Below, in pieces: positions 24,643-35,771 of a DNA stretch of 64,000 nt (its first letter is position 1; the number at the start of each line of letters is the position of its first letter). Source of the DNA: Phyto melanocephala (lineage: Eukaryota > Arthropoda > Insecta > Diptera > Rhinophoridae); assembly GCA_941918925.1 (NCBI GenBank), contig OW799234.1, positions 118,395,128-118,459,127 on the forward strand. Reading direction: 5' to 3'. The position numbers and the translations under genes are program-made. Below the pieces are notes generated by a model. That model saw only the letters and a list, made by a program, of their open reading frames with translations, did no database searches and had not been told where the DNA came from.

Positions 24643-26984
24643 ATTACCGTATATCCTTCCATCATACTAACAAATATTAAGGGAATGCTTTGAGAACCTT
24701 TTCTTTTATTTACAATTAACATTGTGCGATTCGGTGGTACCCTGTATTTATATGTATTCGCATTTCAGACGTTAGCTTTTATATTTCCTAGTCATTAATG
24801 GCCAAAAGTTAAGTTTACTAAGTAATATGTCCAGTTGCAATTCCTAGTTTTATTACATTATATTAATTGTTTGTTATATGGCAACCAAAACTATTATCTA
24901 CTAAAGGAAAAAAAATTTGGTTAAGGAAAAATGTACCTTCTAACCTCCCCCTGTAGCAGCGCTCATTGCAAGTCAAGATTTATAAGAAAAGGACTTTGTA
25001 CAATTACTTTTTTGTTGAAATGCCTTAAGATCAATTGGCGAGATGTGTTTTTGACTAGCAAACTACTGAACTGATATAATACTTAAATAAAAATAACACT
25101 GTTTTGATGCGCATATTTGTTGAATGCTAATAAATTTCCTGATAGCACAAAAAAACACAGAAAGATTTCTTTACTGCCTTAAGCTGGAGTAGATCAATCG
25201 TTTTCAGTAGCTTGATAATTTTGCAAGTTATTTTTTATGAAAAAGATTATTTTGTAAAAGACTTCCCCGTCTACAGTTTAATCACAAGTTGCTACATAAA
25301 AATGTAATGTAGTTTCTACTATTGAGAACCTTAAATTATCTTGACATGCCATAAGGCTTATCCTCAGATTTCTATGGTAACATTAGAGACCTTAGTAAAG
25401 TGTACGGATTTTTAAAAATTTAATTCTAACACTTACAGAAAAAGTTTTAATGGGAAAATATAAATACAAGTGTTTACACGAGGGTTGAATAGTAAAGTAC
25501 GATTTACTAGTTAACAAATATGGAAGCACCTTGGAGTTTCACACATACTGAAACTTTATACAGTAGAATTTCACTTATTTTCCATGCATTTATAAACATG
25601 CCAAACATATTTTTCTTTATAAAAACTTATGTGATAAAGCAATTTTACTCCTAGTTTCATTTATCATACCTACAAGTGAGGTTTTGCTAAAAGTATTCAA
25701 GATGTTGCCTTAAAACAAACAAAAAAGTAGTTGGAAAAACAATAAAGAATAGAAGCTCTGTTGTTCTATTGCTCCCGGTAACACTTCGAAAACCTTGTAC
25801 GCATCCTGTTGTAGATATTGTGCTTTCAGCTAAATTTTATTTTTACCTACACACAATATTAAATATTCATTCATACATTCATAAATATGACTACAACTAA
25901 CCACAAGAACAGATAACATGCTTTTACCAGTTTTTTTCAAGCGTACCCGTATGCTAAAGTTTTTCTCTCTTTTATTTCTTTAAGGAACAAGGCAAAGCAT
26001 GTGAGTCAATATTTTACATGCAAGAAAAGTTTGTGAAAATAAATTTTCTTTTCTTTAAATCGAGATATGGTTAGTGGGTAAAAGTGACAAACAAGTCAAG
26101 TGAATAGACATAAAGTTGATTAAAGAAATTGGGTTGCGGGCATTTACATATGCATACGTATGTGTACAAAAGGATTGCTAAATTCTAGGATGTACTTTAT
26201 TTAGAAAAAGTTAAGGTAAAATTGTGTTACAGCTTGAGGTTGTTGGAAAGAAAAGAAATAAAAACTGAAATATGAAATGTCAGATGTTAAAGTAAATTGA
26301 ATCAATGAAATATTTAAGACATAACAACTGAGGCAAATAGCAAAAATACATTGAAAACTCTACAAAATCATAAATAAAACGCTCTCTTAAAGGCATAAAA
26401 ATAACATTAAATTATCAGATTTGGTTAAGGTTTGCAGAAATTAATACATAAATACAGCAGATTACAATGTTTAGGAAACTAAGCGTAAAAGTAAAGAAGT
26501 GCAAAAATTGTGACTTTTATTCACAGCTGTAGCAGAATAAATCGCTTGAGGCAAAAGATTTTGCATTTTTTTTTAGTTTTCATTAAAGTATATTTAGAGC
26601 TGTAAAAATTCTTACTTATTAAAAGGAAAAAATGTTTTTATTTGATAAAATTTTTAATTAAAGGGCACAACCTGAAAGAACTTTATATCAAGCCGGCAGA
26701 TGATTTAGTACGTGCATCTTTAAACAATGTATTACGTTTGATTTAAATTAACATTAAGCCACTCGATAAGGTTGCCATTAAAAAATAATATTAAAAATAG
26801 TGCAGTTTCCTTTTTCTGTACCAGCCTTTAATATCAAACAAATCAAATCAAATAAATTGTTTACAAGGTCTTTCCTAAAAGAGAAGAACAGTTTGATGTC
26901 TGTTGAACCAAGATTATGTACTGTTCGGTAGAGCAGGTAGCTGTTGTGTAGTTCACATTTGTTCATCGTTTTAATCCTTTATGA
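24643..26984. other. No gene seen
   Basis: No gene or confident repeat. The stretch is AT-rich and frames are short and featureless, including a minus-strand frame at 26778-26966. Confidence 0.5.
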
Positions 26985-27117
26985 TACCTGCATAGGATAG
27001 AAAGAATAGAACAAAGAACAACATGAAACCAAGCAGACCACAGTCTCTGGCAGTAATTGAACCTGAAACGCCAGACTAGCAGACCATCATGCTACTAACT
27101 AGTCCATCTGGGCCCTC
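26985..27117 (-). repeat. tRNA-derived SINE, copy 1 (degenerate)
   Basis: On the minus strand the sequence shows a box-A-like TGGACTAGTTAG, a CTGGTCTGCTAG-like middle (GATGGTCTGCTAGTC) and a box-B-like GGTTCAATTAC, then GCCAGAGACTGTGGTCTGC. It aligns with the copies at 46.4 and 61.4 kb. The 5' GGTGCCCC is altered to GGGCCC and the 3' tail is lost; no target duplication was found. Confidence 0.65.
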
Positions 27118-27289
27118 CTAATTAACAATTATTACAATTTACATCGTTAGTAAATCTGCTTTTCGTTACCGAAATGTACGGCAAGAATTCTTAAGCTTAA
27201 AAAGTTTTCAGTGTCATAGAATTTATATGAAGTAAATAAAATATCACGGCAGCGCTTTGAAATTAAAAAATCTAATTATATTATTTAAA

Positions 27290-27620
27290 TCAGCGATAAA
27301 ATTTTTCAACGCATATCTGTGACATTTTCAATCCAGAATTACACCTTCTGCCGCAATAATTCATTACTTAGATCAAGGTCACCACCAACACGGTACTGTA
27401 ATAGGTTTTCTTCGATTCGGTAGACCACATTGAATTTACATTGCGAATAATATTGAATGTGCAGGTGAAAGTGTTAACAAAAGGCTAGCAGTATCTTCCC
27501 TAGCTAGGAATGGCTCGTACGTTACTTTTAGAAAAAAAATTACCGTTCTTCCCAAATCGTGTAAGATTTTTAGAAGAACTATATTCCGCAGATCGCCGGC
27601 AACGTCCATATTTTGCAATT
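27290..27620 (-). pseudogene. Decayed coding-like remnant, unidentified
   Basis: This stretch is richer in GC than its surroundings and reads on the minus strand as VVYRIEENLLQYRVGGDLDL then SNELLRQKV-stop-FWIENV, with a second frame GDLRNIVLLKILHDLGRTVI. I do not recognise the family with confidence; it is probably a transposon relic, since a mariner remnant follows immediately on the other strand. Confidence 0.3.
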
Positions 27621-27699
27621 AAATTACAACAGTAGCCAGAAATTAAAATAAACTTTAATTAATATCTCAATATGAGTAATGAAGCTACTTTTCATTAGC

Positions 27700-28000
27700 A
27701 TTATCATGGCTTTTTAGCAGGAAGGTTCTGTGGATCAAAAAACATTATTGGGTTTTATTTTTTTGAAAATAAAAATGGAAACATTGCAAACATAAATGGC
27801 GAGCGGTATCGATTTATGGTAGAACATTTTTTTATTCTGCTCTTGAAAACAGACTTGAGATGTGGATTAAATTGCATGAAGCCACTGCCTACGCTGATCT
27901 AAATACAATGTCACTTTTAAACACAAGCTTTGGAGATAGAATAATTTCTAGAAACTTGAAAATTAACTTACATGTTTGTCAACACACTTGTCAACACTCG
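27700..28000 (+). pseudogene. mariner-type transposase remnant, catalytic region
   Basis: Frames in order read SKNIIGFYFFENKNGN, NINGERYRFMVEHFF, then ALENRLEMWIKLHEATAY and LLNTSFGDRIISRNLK. These align with the family pattern IIGPxFFEN...VNGxRYRxM...MWFQQDGATxxTA...FGDRIISRN. The second catalytic Asp (QQDGAT) is replaced in LHEATA. Two frameshifts separate the parts, and no terminal repeats were found. The same ALENRxEMW phrase recurs at 41.0 kb. Confidence 0.7.
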
Positions 28001-30393
28001 ACTTTTTTCTTAAAGATAATTTGCAGGTTAAAGTATGCGCTAATATGCCCGAGACAAACCTTAAACTTAAGACCGAAATAAGTGGCATAAATTTTAAAGA
28101 AAAAACTAGGTAATGACTTACTCTTATTAAACAACATACTTTTCAGTGACTAGTAAGAAGTGTTTTATTAATGACTTGATTTATGTGATAAGTAAGTGCT
28201 TATATTCAGACATTTTCTTAGATACACACACAATACAATTTCTTGTTGCGAAATTTGCTAGAAGCCATTAAAATTATATAACCATAAATACTTTGACAAC
28301 AACGGCAAAGCGTTTCATTAAAAGAGTGGTGACTTATAGATTTTCACTGAATGTTAAATTTCAAATTAACGTATCGCAGAATAATCTAACTGAATTTTTG
28401 TATTATTTTGCTGGGATATTGTAAAGAATGATTAAAAATGAGCTCATTCTTACGAACCTGAAAATGTAGATCACTTAATTGAAATTATTTTCCATAACTT
28501 ATGTTAAAAAAAAAAATAAAAAAAAATTAAATTTTTGCAGCCCTTAGTGTCTTATGGAATAAACTGTTGTATAACGGTAGTGATATTTTAGCTGTTTTTG
28601 GTGTCATTCTAAAGATTTTACCTCTATTTAGATTTTATTAAAAGTGTTTTCTTAACAACATAAGAAAACATTGAAATTCATTACACATCGTTGAAGCTTT
28701 ATTTTAGGTTTGTCACTTTAGCATTAACGCTTAACACAACGCTTGTCACTCTTGTTTAAATTTTTTCTCTTAGTTTATATTAAATTAATGCATAGAGGAC
28801 TAAAAGGAATCACGAAATTTCTTGTTTTTTTCATTGCCTTCCTTGTAAATTAGGGAATAAGTTCTAATACTAAGTTTTCTTTAAAAACCGAGGTATAAAA
28901 TTCTTGCAAAAATCAATTTTGAATTCTAAGATTATTTCAAAATTGCTGAGGAAATTAATATTTGGACAACGAAATTGAGTACGGTTCTCGTCAATTATCG
29001 TATATTAACAGAACAACTAAACTTTTTTCATATTGATCACTAAAGTAAATGTGGGTGACCAACAATGACATCTATCAGAAAGTTTATTAGCACTGCGGCC
29101 TTAAGCTTTTATGATATTTTTTCATAAGACACATAAACACATAGGCTTTTTGTAAAGTTCTTATGTTACTCCTTCAATCATAAACATTTAGTTAAAGGAA
29201 CATACTTAAAAAGGCCTAAGTATGTAATTAATTTAATGTAATATTCTCATATAACCCAAAACTTCTTTTAAATAACAGGATTTAATTTATATCAACATTA
29301 ACCATAAAATTTAAAATTCTATTAGTTTTAAAATCCTTTAATTTTTTTTTTCTTTGACACTCCACAAATGTCAAACAATTGTGGTGTTCTTTTTTTCCCC
29401 CTAACATATCCTTAACAAACAAAGTGACCTAAGAACCGAATATATCGATTATGCTTCATTTTAGTATTTTTTATACGTTTTCCATTTCATTTACAGCACC
29501 CCAGTTTGATATGACAGCAAAGTTGTGGAAATACTTAAGTTAACTTTTATTTCGTTGAACCTTTTTTAATGTTTTCTTTTCTGTTTTCAAACTTATTTTA
29601 TGATTCTTACCAGCAGCATTTACAAATGCGTACAGAAGTACAAACAGAAGCACGATCCCAAAAACAAAGTAACAGGACAGCCAGACAAGAAAAAAAAATT
29701 AAAAAAAAAATTGTCAAAAAGCTTTTTAAAGAAATTTAAAGTGAGAGATATAAATTTAAGTTTTGTAAGAAAACGTCATAAATTATAGACAAGCCTAAAT
29801 ATAGTTGTTTTCTCATATTAACTAAACATATCAAACAGTGTGGTGCCGAAATGTGCTACAACGAGACTATATACAAAAACCAAATATATTCAAAACAGAT
29901 AGTTAAATTAAATAATAAATTATGCGCTATATTCGGCAATTCAAAATCTTATATATCCTTAACAAAGTTTGAATCATCATATTTCTTGTATTTATAAAGA
30001 CCATAACTGATAATTACACTGGTCGGCAAAAAAATTGTTCCATTAAAAATATGTGGAATAGTTAAATTTAAGTCCGCTTTCAGTTTCTGCATATCACTTA
30101 CAGATTTTTTATCGGCTAATATTTTCCCCTTAACAAGGCGACCACGCTAACTTATTTCAATATAACTTCTAAACAAGCCGTTCGATTTGAATATTTTAAA
30201 TAACAAAAAAAAATACCTTTCCATTTTCAACTGTTTCTGAGTTATTTAGAAATTGTTTGGAAAAAAAACTAGTTTTAATGAAAAAATATTTTTGTTTTGT
30301 CTTCAAAAACTTGTAAAAAACTCTAAGCCGCAAATATTTTACATTTTAATTATTCACCCGGAAAGCCAGATATAACGGATATAAAATAAACTA
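28001..30393. other. Mostly no gene seen
   Basis: AT-rich, with A/T runs near 28505-28530. One exon-like stretch (29613-29788) is listed separately. Nothing else stands out. Confidence 0.5.
29613..29788 (+). other. Weak candidate exon, Lys-rich
   Basis: A pyrimidine-rich tract (TTTTCTTTTCTGTTTTC) ends at TTACCAG, a plausible splice acceptor. The following frame begins SIYKCVQKYKQKHDPKNKVT and runs through a poly-Lys tract to a stop at 29788. The first 25 codons use C- or G-ending codons more than the surroundings, but the rest is A-homopolymer-driven. No homology recognised. Could be chance. Confidence 0.2.
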
Positions 30394-31124
30394 TCTGTAC
30401 ACATAAAAGTGAATCTGTGTGTGTGTGTGTGTGTGTGTGTTAGCTATAGACTCCCAAACCGTAAATCCGATCGGACTCAAACTTTGGAAAGTTGTTGTAT
30501 ACATTGTGTTTATGTGTGGCAAAAAGTGTGCGGGGTTACGCCGATAAAAACTAAGTTATAATTTTTAGCTACTTTCTCTTGAACTCTCATTAGAAAAGTG
30601 GGCAGTGCCACGCCCATAAAAATAAGTTAGCATTTTTTGCTACTTGCACTAGATCGATTTTTGTAAAACTTTGCACACATATTGAGCCCTCGTGACTATA
30701 TAATTACGTAATTATAAAAGTGGACAGTGCCATCCGCATTCAAAATAAGTTATTATTTTCAGCTATTTCCACGCATTCCAATGGTTTTCACCGATTCGCC
30801 TTTCAACTTCAAGCGACTACAGTTTCCAGTTCGCCTTGCCTTCGCTATTACCATCAACAGAGCTCAAGGACAATCTCTGCGTGTTGCAAGATGGAATTTG
30901 AAAAACCCAAATATGCTTTTCACATGGCCAGCTGTACGTCGCATGTTCCAGAGTAGAAACACCCAAAAAAAATTTCTTTTTTACAGCAAATGGAACAACT
31001 GAAGTATTGTATACCCACTTGCGTTACAATTAAAATCATTTAAATATTATTTTTAATATATTCAACTAAAATTCAGAATGCATTTTTATTCATTAAGGGG
31101 CGTAGCAGCGCGCGCCGGGCTTGG
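30394..31124 (+). mobile_element. Helitron, internally deleted, retains helicase piece
   Basis: The 5' end starts TC after an A (30393), TCTGTACACATAAAAGTGAA, followed by a (GT)n run (30415-30440) and TTAGCTATAGACTCCCAAAC, matching the 32.04-kb copy. The 3' part ends AAGGGGCGTAGCAGCGCGCG then CCGGGCTTGG, matching GGGGCGTAGCAACGCGCGCC at 33.49 kb, although its CTAG terminus is mutated. Inside are a GTGGGCAGTGCCACGCCCAT block shared with the other copy and a helicase fragment, which links this end-type to a rolling-circle Rep/helicase element. Confidence 0.8.
30772..31012 (+). pseudogene. Helitron helicase C-terminal fragment
   Basis: One frame reads PMVFTDSPFNFKRLQFPVRL then AFAITINRAQGQSLRV, the conserved Pif1-like C-terminal region with helicase motif VI (TINRAQGQ). 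After a frameshift the match continues, badly garbled, through NLKNPNMLFTWPAVRRMFQS (family pattern like LxxPCFSHGQLYVACSR) to ANGTTEVLYTHLRY near the 3' terminus. The Rep (HUH) domain and helicase motifs I-V are missing. The full protein would open DNA during rolling-circle transposition; this piece cannot function. Confidence 0.82.
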
Positions 31125-31258
31125 CAACATTATATTACACATTTATATACAACATACTTGCATTTTGCGGTTCAGGTACAAAACATTAACATACTTACAT
31201 GTATTGCGCATTTCTTCCTGATCAGATTATTTAGAACACTTATTTATTTTATTTAGTT

Positions 31259-31436
31259 TTCCCAGAAAAACTTGGTGCTGCGACTGATGAGCATGGTGAA
31301 AGAGTCCATGGAAAAAAGATATAACGGCAAGCGATCTCCAGAAATGTTACCTGATTTGTGCTGGAAAATCAATCTTGAAGCAGCAGATAACACTTATAAA
31401 AGAAATCAAATCTATCAAATAACAACTAATTTTTAA
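31259..31436 (+). pseudogene. Decayed fragment of an uncharacterised arthropod protein family
   Basis: A frame from 31259 reads FPEKLGAATDEHGERVHG. A second frame from the ATG at 31308 reads MEKRYNGKRSPEMLPDLCWK then INLEAADNTYKRNQIYQ to TAA at 31434. I recall arthropod proteins with the pattern ENLGxxSDEHGERFHQDI...RYQGxWxxxMxADYCW, so this looks like their C-terminus with the FHQDI segment deleted and the frame shifted. A possible acceptor (TTTATTTTATTTAG) precedes it. Function unknown; many genomic copies of this family may be transposon-borne. Confidence 0.55.
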
Positions 31437-31959
31437 TGTTATACAACCTTAAATTTAATTTGAGATTGTAGTTTATATAATTTAAGTCATTAAGGTGTAA
31501 GATTATCTACTTTTTTCATAATAAATGTCTTAAATATTTTAATATCAGTATTTTATTTAAATAACAATAACAAACAGATTTGGATTCCATAAAAATCACA
31601 TAAAAATTTTCGAGTTAACGACCCTTTTTTGACGACCAGTGTTATGTGGGCAACTGTGACCGAAATTTATTATTTAAATCTATAACTTAAACTTTTAATT
31701 AAAATTTTGTTTTCAAGCAATTTGATTGCCGATATCTTAATCTTCACTGTATGTGTATCCAAAGGTACTTATTTTATATACATAACCAACGCTGCAAGAA
31801 GGAGGTAAAAAAACTGACTTTGCTTGAGTATAAAACAGGAGCAATTGTTTTCTTTTGGTCATAGCTCAGCACGTAGTATTGCCACATAACTAATTTTTAA
31901 GATCAATATTTTTGAAAGCACATCTGATAAACTGATGTTATAAAAGAGTATGAAGTATT
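31437..31959. other. No gene seen
   Basis: AT-rich DNA between the gene fragment and the DINE-1 terminus; nothing recognisable. Confidence 0.5.
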
Positions 31960-32042
31960 AAAGTAAGAGCACTATATTCGACTTATACCCTCCACTAAAT
32001 TGGTACAAAATTTATTATTTTGTTATTAACAGAAATCGCTTT
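31960..32042 (-). mobile_element. DINE-1-like 3' terminal fragment
   Basis: AAGTAAGAGCACTATATTCG, then ACTTATACCCTCCAC and TTATTATTTTGTTATTAACA match the 3' end of the DINE-1 copies on the minus strand; the hairpin is largely deleted. The homology stops exactly where the Helitron begins at 32044. Confidence 0.6.
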
Positions 32043-32043
32043 A

Positions 32044-32063
32044 TCTATATATATAAAAGTGAA

Positions 32064-32102
<39 letters not shown>

Positions 32103-33522
32103 GCTATAGACTCCGAAACTGTAAAACCGATCGGGCTCAAACTTTGGTAAGTTGTTGTACACATACCAGGGAGTGTTTATGGGTGAAAAAAAGTGGGCGG
32201 AGCCACGCCCATAAAAAATTAGTTATCAGTTTTAGCTACTTGCACTTGACCGATTTTTCTGAAACTTTGCACACATATCGAGCTGTCATGACTAAATAAT
32301 TTCGTGATAAGAAAAGTGGGCGGGGCCACGCCCCTAAAAAAGTTTTAATTTTAAGGCACTTGCACTGGACCGATTTTTCTGAAACTTTGCACACATATTG
32401 AGCTATCATGACTTTATAATTTCGTGATTGAAAAAGTGGGCGGGGACACGCCCATAAAAAATTAGTTATCAGTTTTAGCTACTTGCACTGGACCGAATTT
32501 TCTGAAACTTTGCAAACATACTGAGCTGTCATGACTTTACACTTTCGTCATTAGAAAAGTGGGCAGTACCACGCCCATTAAAAAAAGGTATCATTTTGAG
32601 GTACTTGCACTAGGCCGATTTTTTTGAAACTTTGCACACATGTTGAGTTGTTATGACTATACAGTTTCGTATTTAGAAAAGTGGGCAGTGCCACGCCCAC
32701 AAAAAAGGTATCATTTTGAGGTACTTACACTGGACCGATTTTTCTGAAACTTTACACAATTATTGAGCTGTCATGACTAAATAATTTCGTGATAAGAAAA
32801 GTGGGCGGGGTCACGCCCCTAAAAAAGTTTTAATTTTAAGGTACTTGCACTTGACAGATTTTTCTGAAACTTTGCACACATATCGAGCTGTCATGACTAA
32901 ATAATTTTGTGATAAGAAAAGTGGGCTGGGCCACGCCCCTAAAAAAGTTTTAATTTTAAGGTACTTGCACTGGACCGATTTTTCTGAAACTTTGCTCACA
33001 TACTAAGCTGTCATGACTATACAATTTCGTGATTAGAAAAGTGGGCAGTGCCACGCCTATAAAAAAGGTATCATTTTGAGGTACTTGCACTGGACCGATT
33101 TTTCTGAAACTTTGCAGACATACTGAGCTGTCATGACTTTACAGTTTCGTATTTAAAAAAGTGGGCAGTGCCACGCCCATAAAAAAAGGTGTCATTTTGA
33201 GGTACTTGCACTGGACCGATTTTTCTGAAACATTGCACACATATTGAGCTGTCATGACTATATAATTTCGTGATTAGAAAAGTGGGCAGGGCTAGGCCCA
33301 TTAAGAAAGTTATAATTTTAAGGTACTTTCACTGGACCGACTTTTCTGAAACTTTGCACACTTATTGAGCTGTCATGACTATACAGTTTCGTAATTAGAA
33401 AAGTGGGCAGTGCCACGCTCATAAAGTTATAGTTTTTAGCCTTGCACTTGATATTCGATTAAAATTTAGAATGCGATTAAAATTCATGAAGGGGCGTAGC
33501 AACGCGCGCCGGGCTTTTCTAG
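32044..33522 (+). mobile_element. Non-autonomous Helitron with internal tandem array
   Basis: It starts TCTATATATATAAAAGTGAA directly after A (32043) and ends CTAG (33519-33522) directly before T (33523), exactly the Helitron terminus and A/T insertion rule. A (GT)n run follows at 32068-32100. The 3' end includes GGGGCGTAGCAACGCGCGCC and GGGCTTTT before CTAG. There is no Rep/helicase; most of the body is about ten 120-bp tandem units. It shares both termini with the 30.39-kb copy. Confidence 0.88.
32165..33440 (+). repeat. About ten tandem 120-bp units inside the Helitron
   Basis: The phrase AGCTGTCATGACT or a close variant recurs at 32281, 32401, 32524, 32646, 32766, 32886, 33006, 33126, 33247 and 33368, a spacing of 120-123 bp. 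Each unit carries GTGGGCAGTGCCACGCCCAT or GTGGGCGGGGCCACGCCCCT, a GC-rich stem-forming block, followed by TTTTTCTGAAACTTTGCACA. Two unit subtypes (GCAGTG and GCGGGG) occur. Confidence 0.9.
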
Positions 33523-34372
33523 TACTTAAATATATATCAGTATACTAAAAGAGCTAAAGGTACCCAGCTAAAAAAAATTAGAAGTAGTGCAAAGCGAATT
33601 ACATTTTCAAGAATTCTAAATCAATTGTGTAAAAGCATTCATTCTTAATGACTTCCTTAATGTGAAATAATTTGTCATAAATGATGTGCTTAAAAATGAT
33701 ATATAAACATGAAAAATTATTTACATAAACAATTTATGTAAATAAATAAATTCAACTCATTAAACAGCCGATGCTACTCACCAAAACTGCATAAGTTCTA
33801 TGCACTTAAGGAGTACAGTTCATTAAAAAGCTCTTGTAAACACATGCTCTGTAATGACACGCTAATGTTAAAATCATCAGTATATTCACCTAAATTTAGT
33901 CTCTTTGTCACTAGTTAAACCCCTGCAAATTCACTCATAGATTTTTTTACTGGGTTGTCAAAAAATAATATAAAGTAGGACGTACTATTTTTTAAAAATT
34001 CTATAATTAAAATTTTAATTCAATTAAAAAATTCTGTTATTTTTGTTTTTAATATTTTTCCATAAAATATTGATATAAATTTTATATAAAGCTGTATGTG
34101 GGAGATGAGTATAAAAGTACGCTTCTCACTTGTATTTTCTGGCATTATAATAAAGTTTACAAAAAAGCTATATACGCGAAAGTATTTTCTATTAATAAAC
34201 TTAAGTCATATATAACAATACAGAAGCCTTAACTCTTCTAAAACCCTTGTCCATATAAAAGTTATATAAATTGGAAGTGGATGTGTGTCACCTTTATTTT
34301 CCGTTACTAGAAACAGATTTGACGACATGATCGTACAACTAATTTTTCAGTATTATTAGGTTTTAAGTTGAC
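33523..34372. other. No gene seen
   Basis: AT-rich DNA after the Helitron. A small inverted repeat ATTTACATAAACAATTTATG-TAAAT lies near 33720. No coding evidence. Confidence 0.5.
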
Positions 34373-34815
34373 CGAAAGAGACACTGTGCGGTATACATTT
34401 TTGAACATTTTTATCTATAACCTCTTTCGTTATGTGCAAATTTGAGAAATTTTCAGGGAAAGATGTATTTTTTTCTTAAGAAATCCCTTCCAAAATTATA
34501 TCCCTCTACGTCAATGCGTTAAGATAAAATTGCATTTTATTCGATGTAAAAAAAACATTTTTCATTTACCTTTTCTTATAAAACAAACAATACTTTCCTT
34601 TCTAATATACCAATTTTTCAACACAAAACATTTTTTATGTATTAGAAATATTATGGCAAAAATTAGAGCGTGTAGTTTTCTATTCGAGCTCTGTTATGAT
34701 TTTATCAGACAGACGGACAACATGACCGGCATAGAGCTAGATCGTCCTAAAATGCAACCAAAGCGAATGACAAAATAAATATACCCTGTATTTTTGGTGG
34801 TGAGTATAAAAATGA
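34373..34815 (-). mobile_element. DINE-1-like element, 5' part
   Basis: On the minus strand it begins near a TATACTCACCACCAAAAATA block, continues through TTTGTCATTCGCTTTG, CTAGCTCTATGCCGGTCATG and GTCCGTCTGTCTG, and ends near GTATACCGCACAGTGTCTC. These match, in order, the 5' third of the 43.24-kb copy. The 3' half is missing. Confidence 0.6.
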
Positions 34816-34859
34816 CTGCAATAAAAAGCATAAACAGCATATATGTATGTGGTAAACCA

Positions 34860-35771
34860 CCATATGGGCATTTCCATGTCATCGTACGTGACATTTTTCT
34901 CCTATAAAGGGGAGTAATTTTTGCAAAAGTAGGATTAACTGAAACAAAATAAGATCTTTATGTTCCATTCAAAGGGTACTTTATTTAAAAATATTAATCA
35001 TATTCTAATCATTATTGTCTATTATATCCAGAAAAATAAGAATATATTGTACGTGACATAAAACAGAAGTGATTTTGTAGTATATATTTTAATTTAAAAA
35101 AATCAGCGAACCTTGGGAGGTATGTTTTATTTTTTTAATTTCTTACACTAAGCCAAATATTTATCATTTAAAATCCATCATACTTAATTGAAAAAAATCT
35201 TTAAATTATTTTATAATAAATTCAATTTAATATCGTTCGTGACATATCGTACGTGACAGATTTTTCTCTAATAGTATTCCTAGGTAATAAAATTAATATT
35301 ATGTCAAGAAAAAAAGTTAAATTTTAAATAAGGTGCTCTTTTTGGGACTCTTGCGACTGTTTAAATACGAATGACGGAGACAAATAATGTTTTTGCTCTA
35401 CGTACGTGACACTAAAATAACATCCAAAAGAAATAAAAAAAAATACAGCTAATTGGACTCTATATTTTTTTCTTATGAATCTTGTTAAGTGTTGTTGTTA
35501 CCTACATTTATTTATTTTATTCTTATTTTTACAATTTAGTCGCTAAAAAAAAGTAGTTGATTGCAATTCTGTAAAATAACTCAAAGAGATAATCAGACTA
35601 AAGTCTTAGTATTGCTCTTAAAATAATTTAAGAACCTCTTAATACCTGCACATGATAAAATTTGAGTGTTTTTTTTTATCAATAAACTTATATTGAAACA
35701 CTTTCAATATTTTTTATTTATTTTTTATTCTTACAGTCGTGGTTGACACATTCATGTAAATGCCCATATGG
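34860..35771. mobile_element. Unclassified TIR element with CGTACGTGACA motif
   Basis: The terminal inverted repeats CCATATGGGCATTTCCATG (34860-34878) and CATGTAAATGCCCATATGG (35753-35771) match at 18 of 19 positions. Flanking TAAACCA (34853-34859) and TAAACTA (35772-35778) look like a 7-bp target duplication with one change. CGTACGTGACA or a one-base variant occurs at 34883-34893, 35049-35058 (lacking the first base), 35234-35244, 35248-35258 and 35401-35411, always on the same strand. No coding frame is present. I cannot place it in a named superfamily. Confidence 0.75.

Noticed and set aside
32165..33440. A CRISPR-like array, because of regular spacing
   Set aside because: The units are contiguous 120-bp repeats without unique spacers, inside a eukaryotic Helitron.
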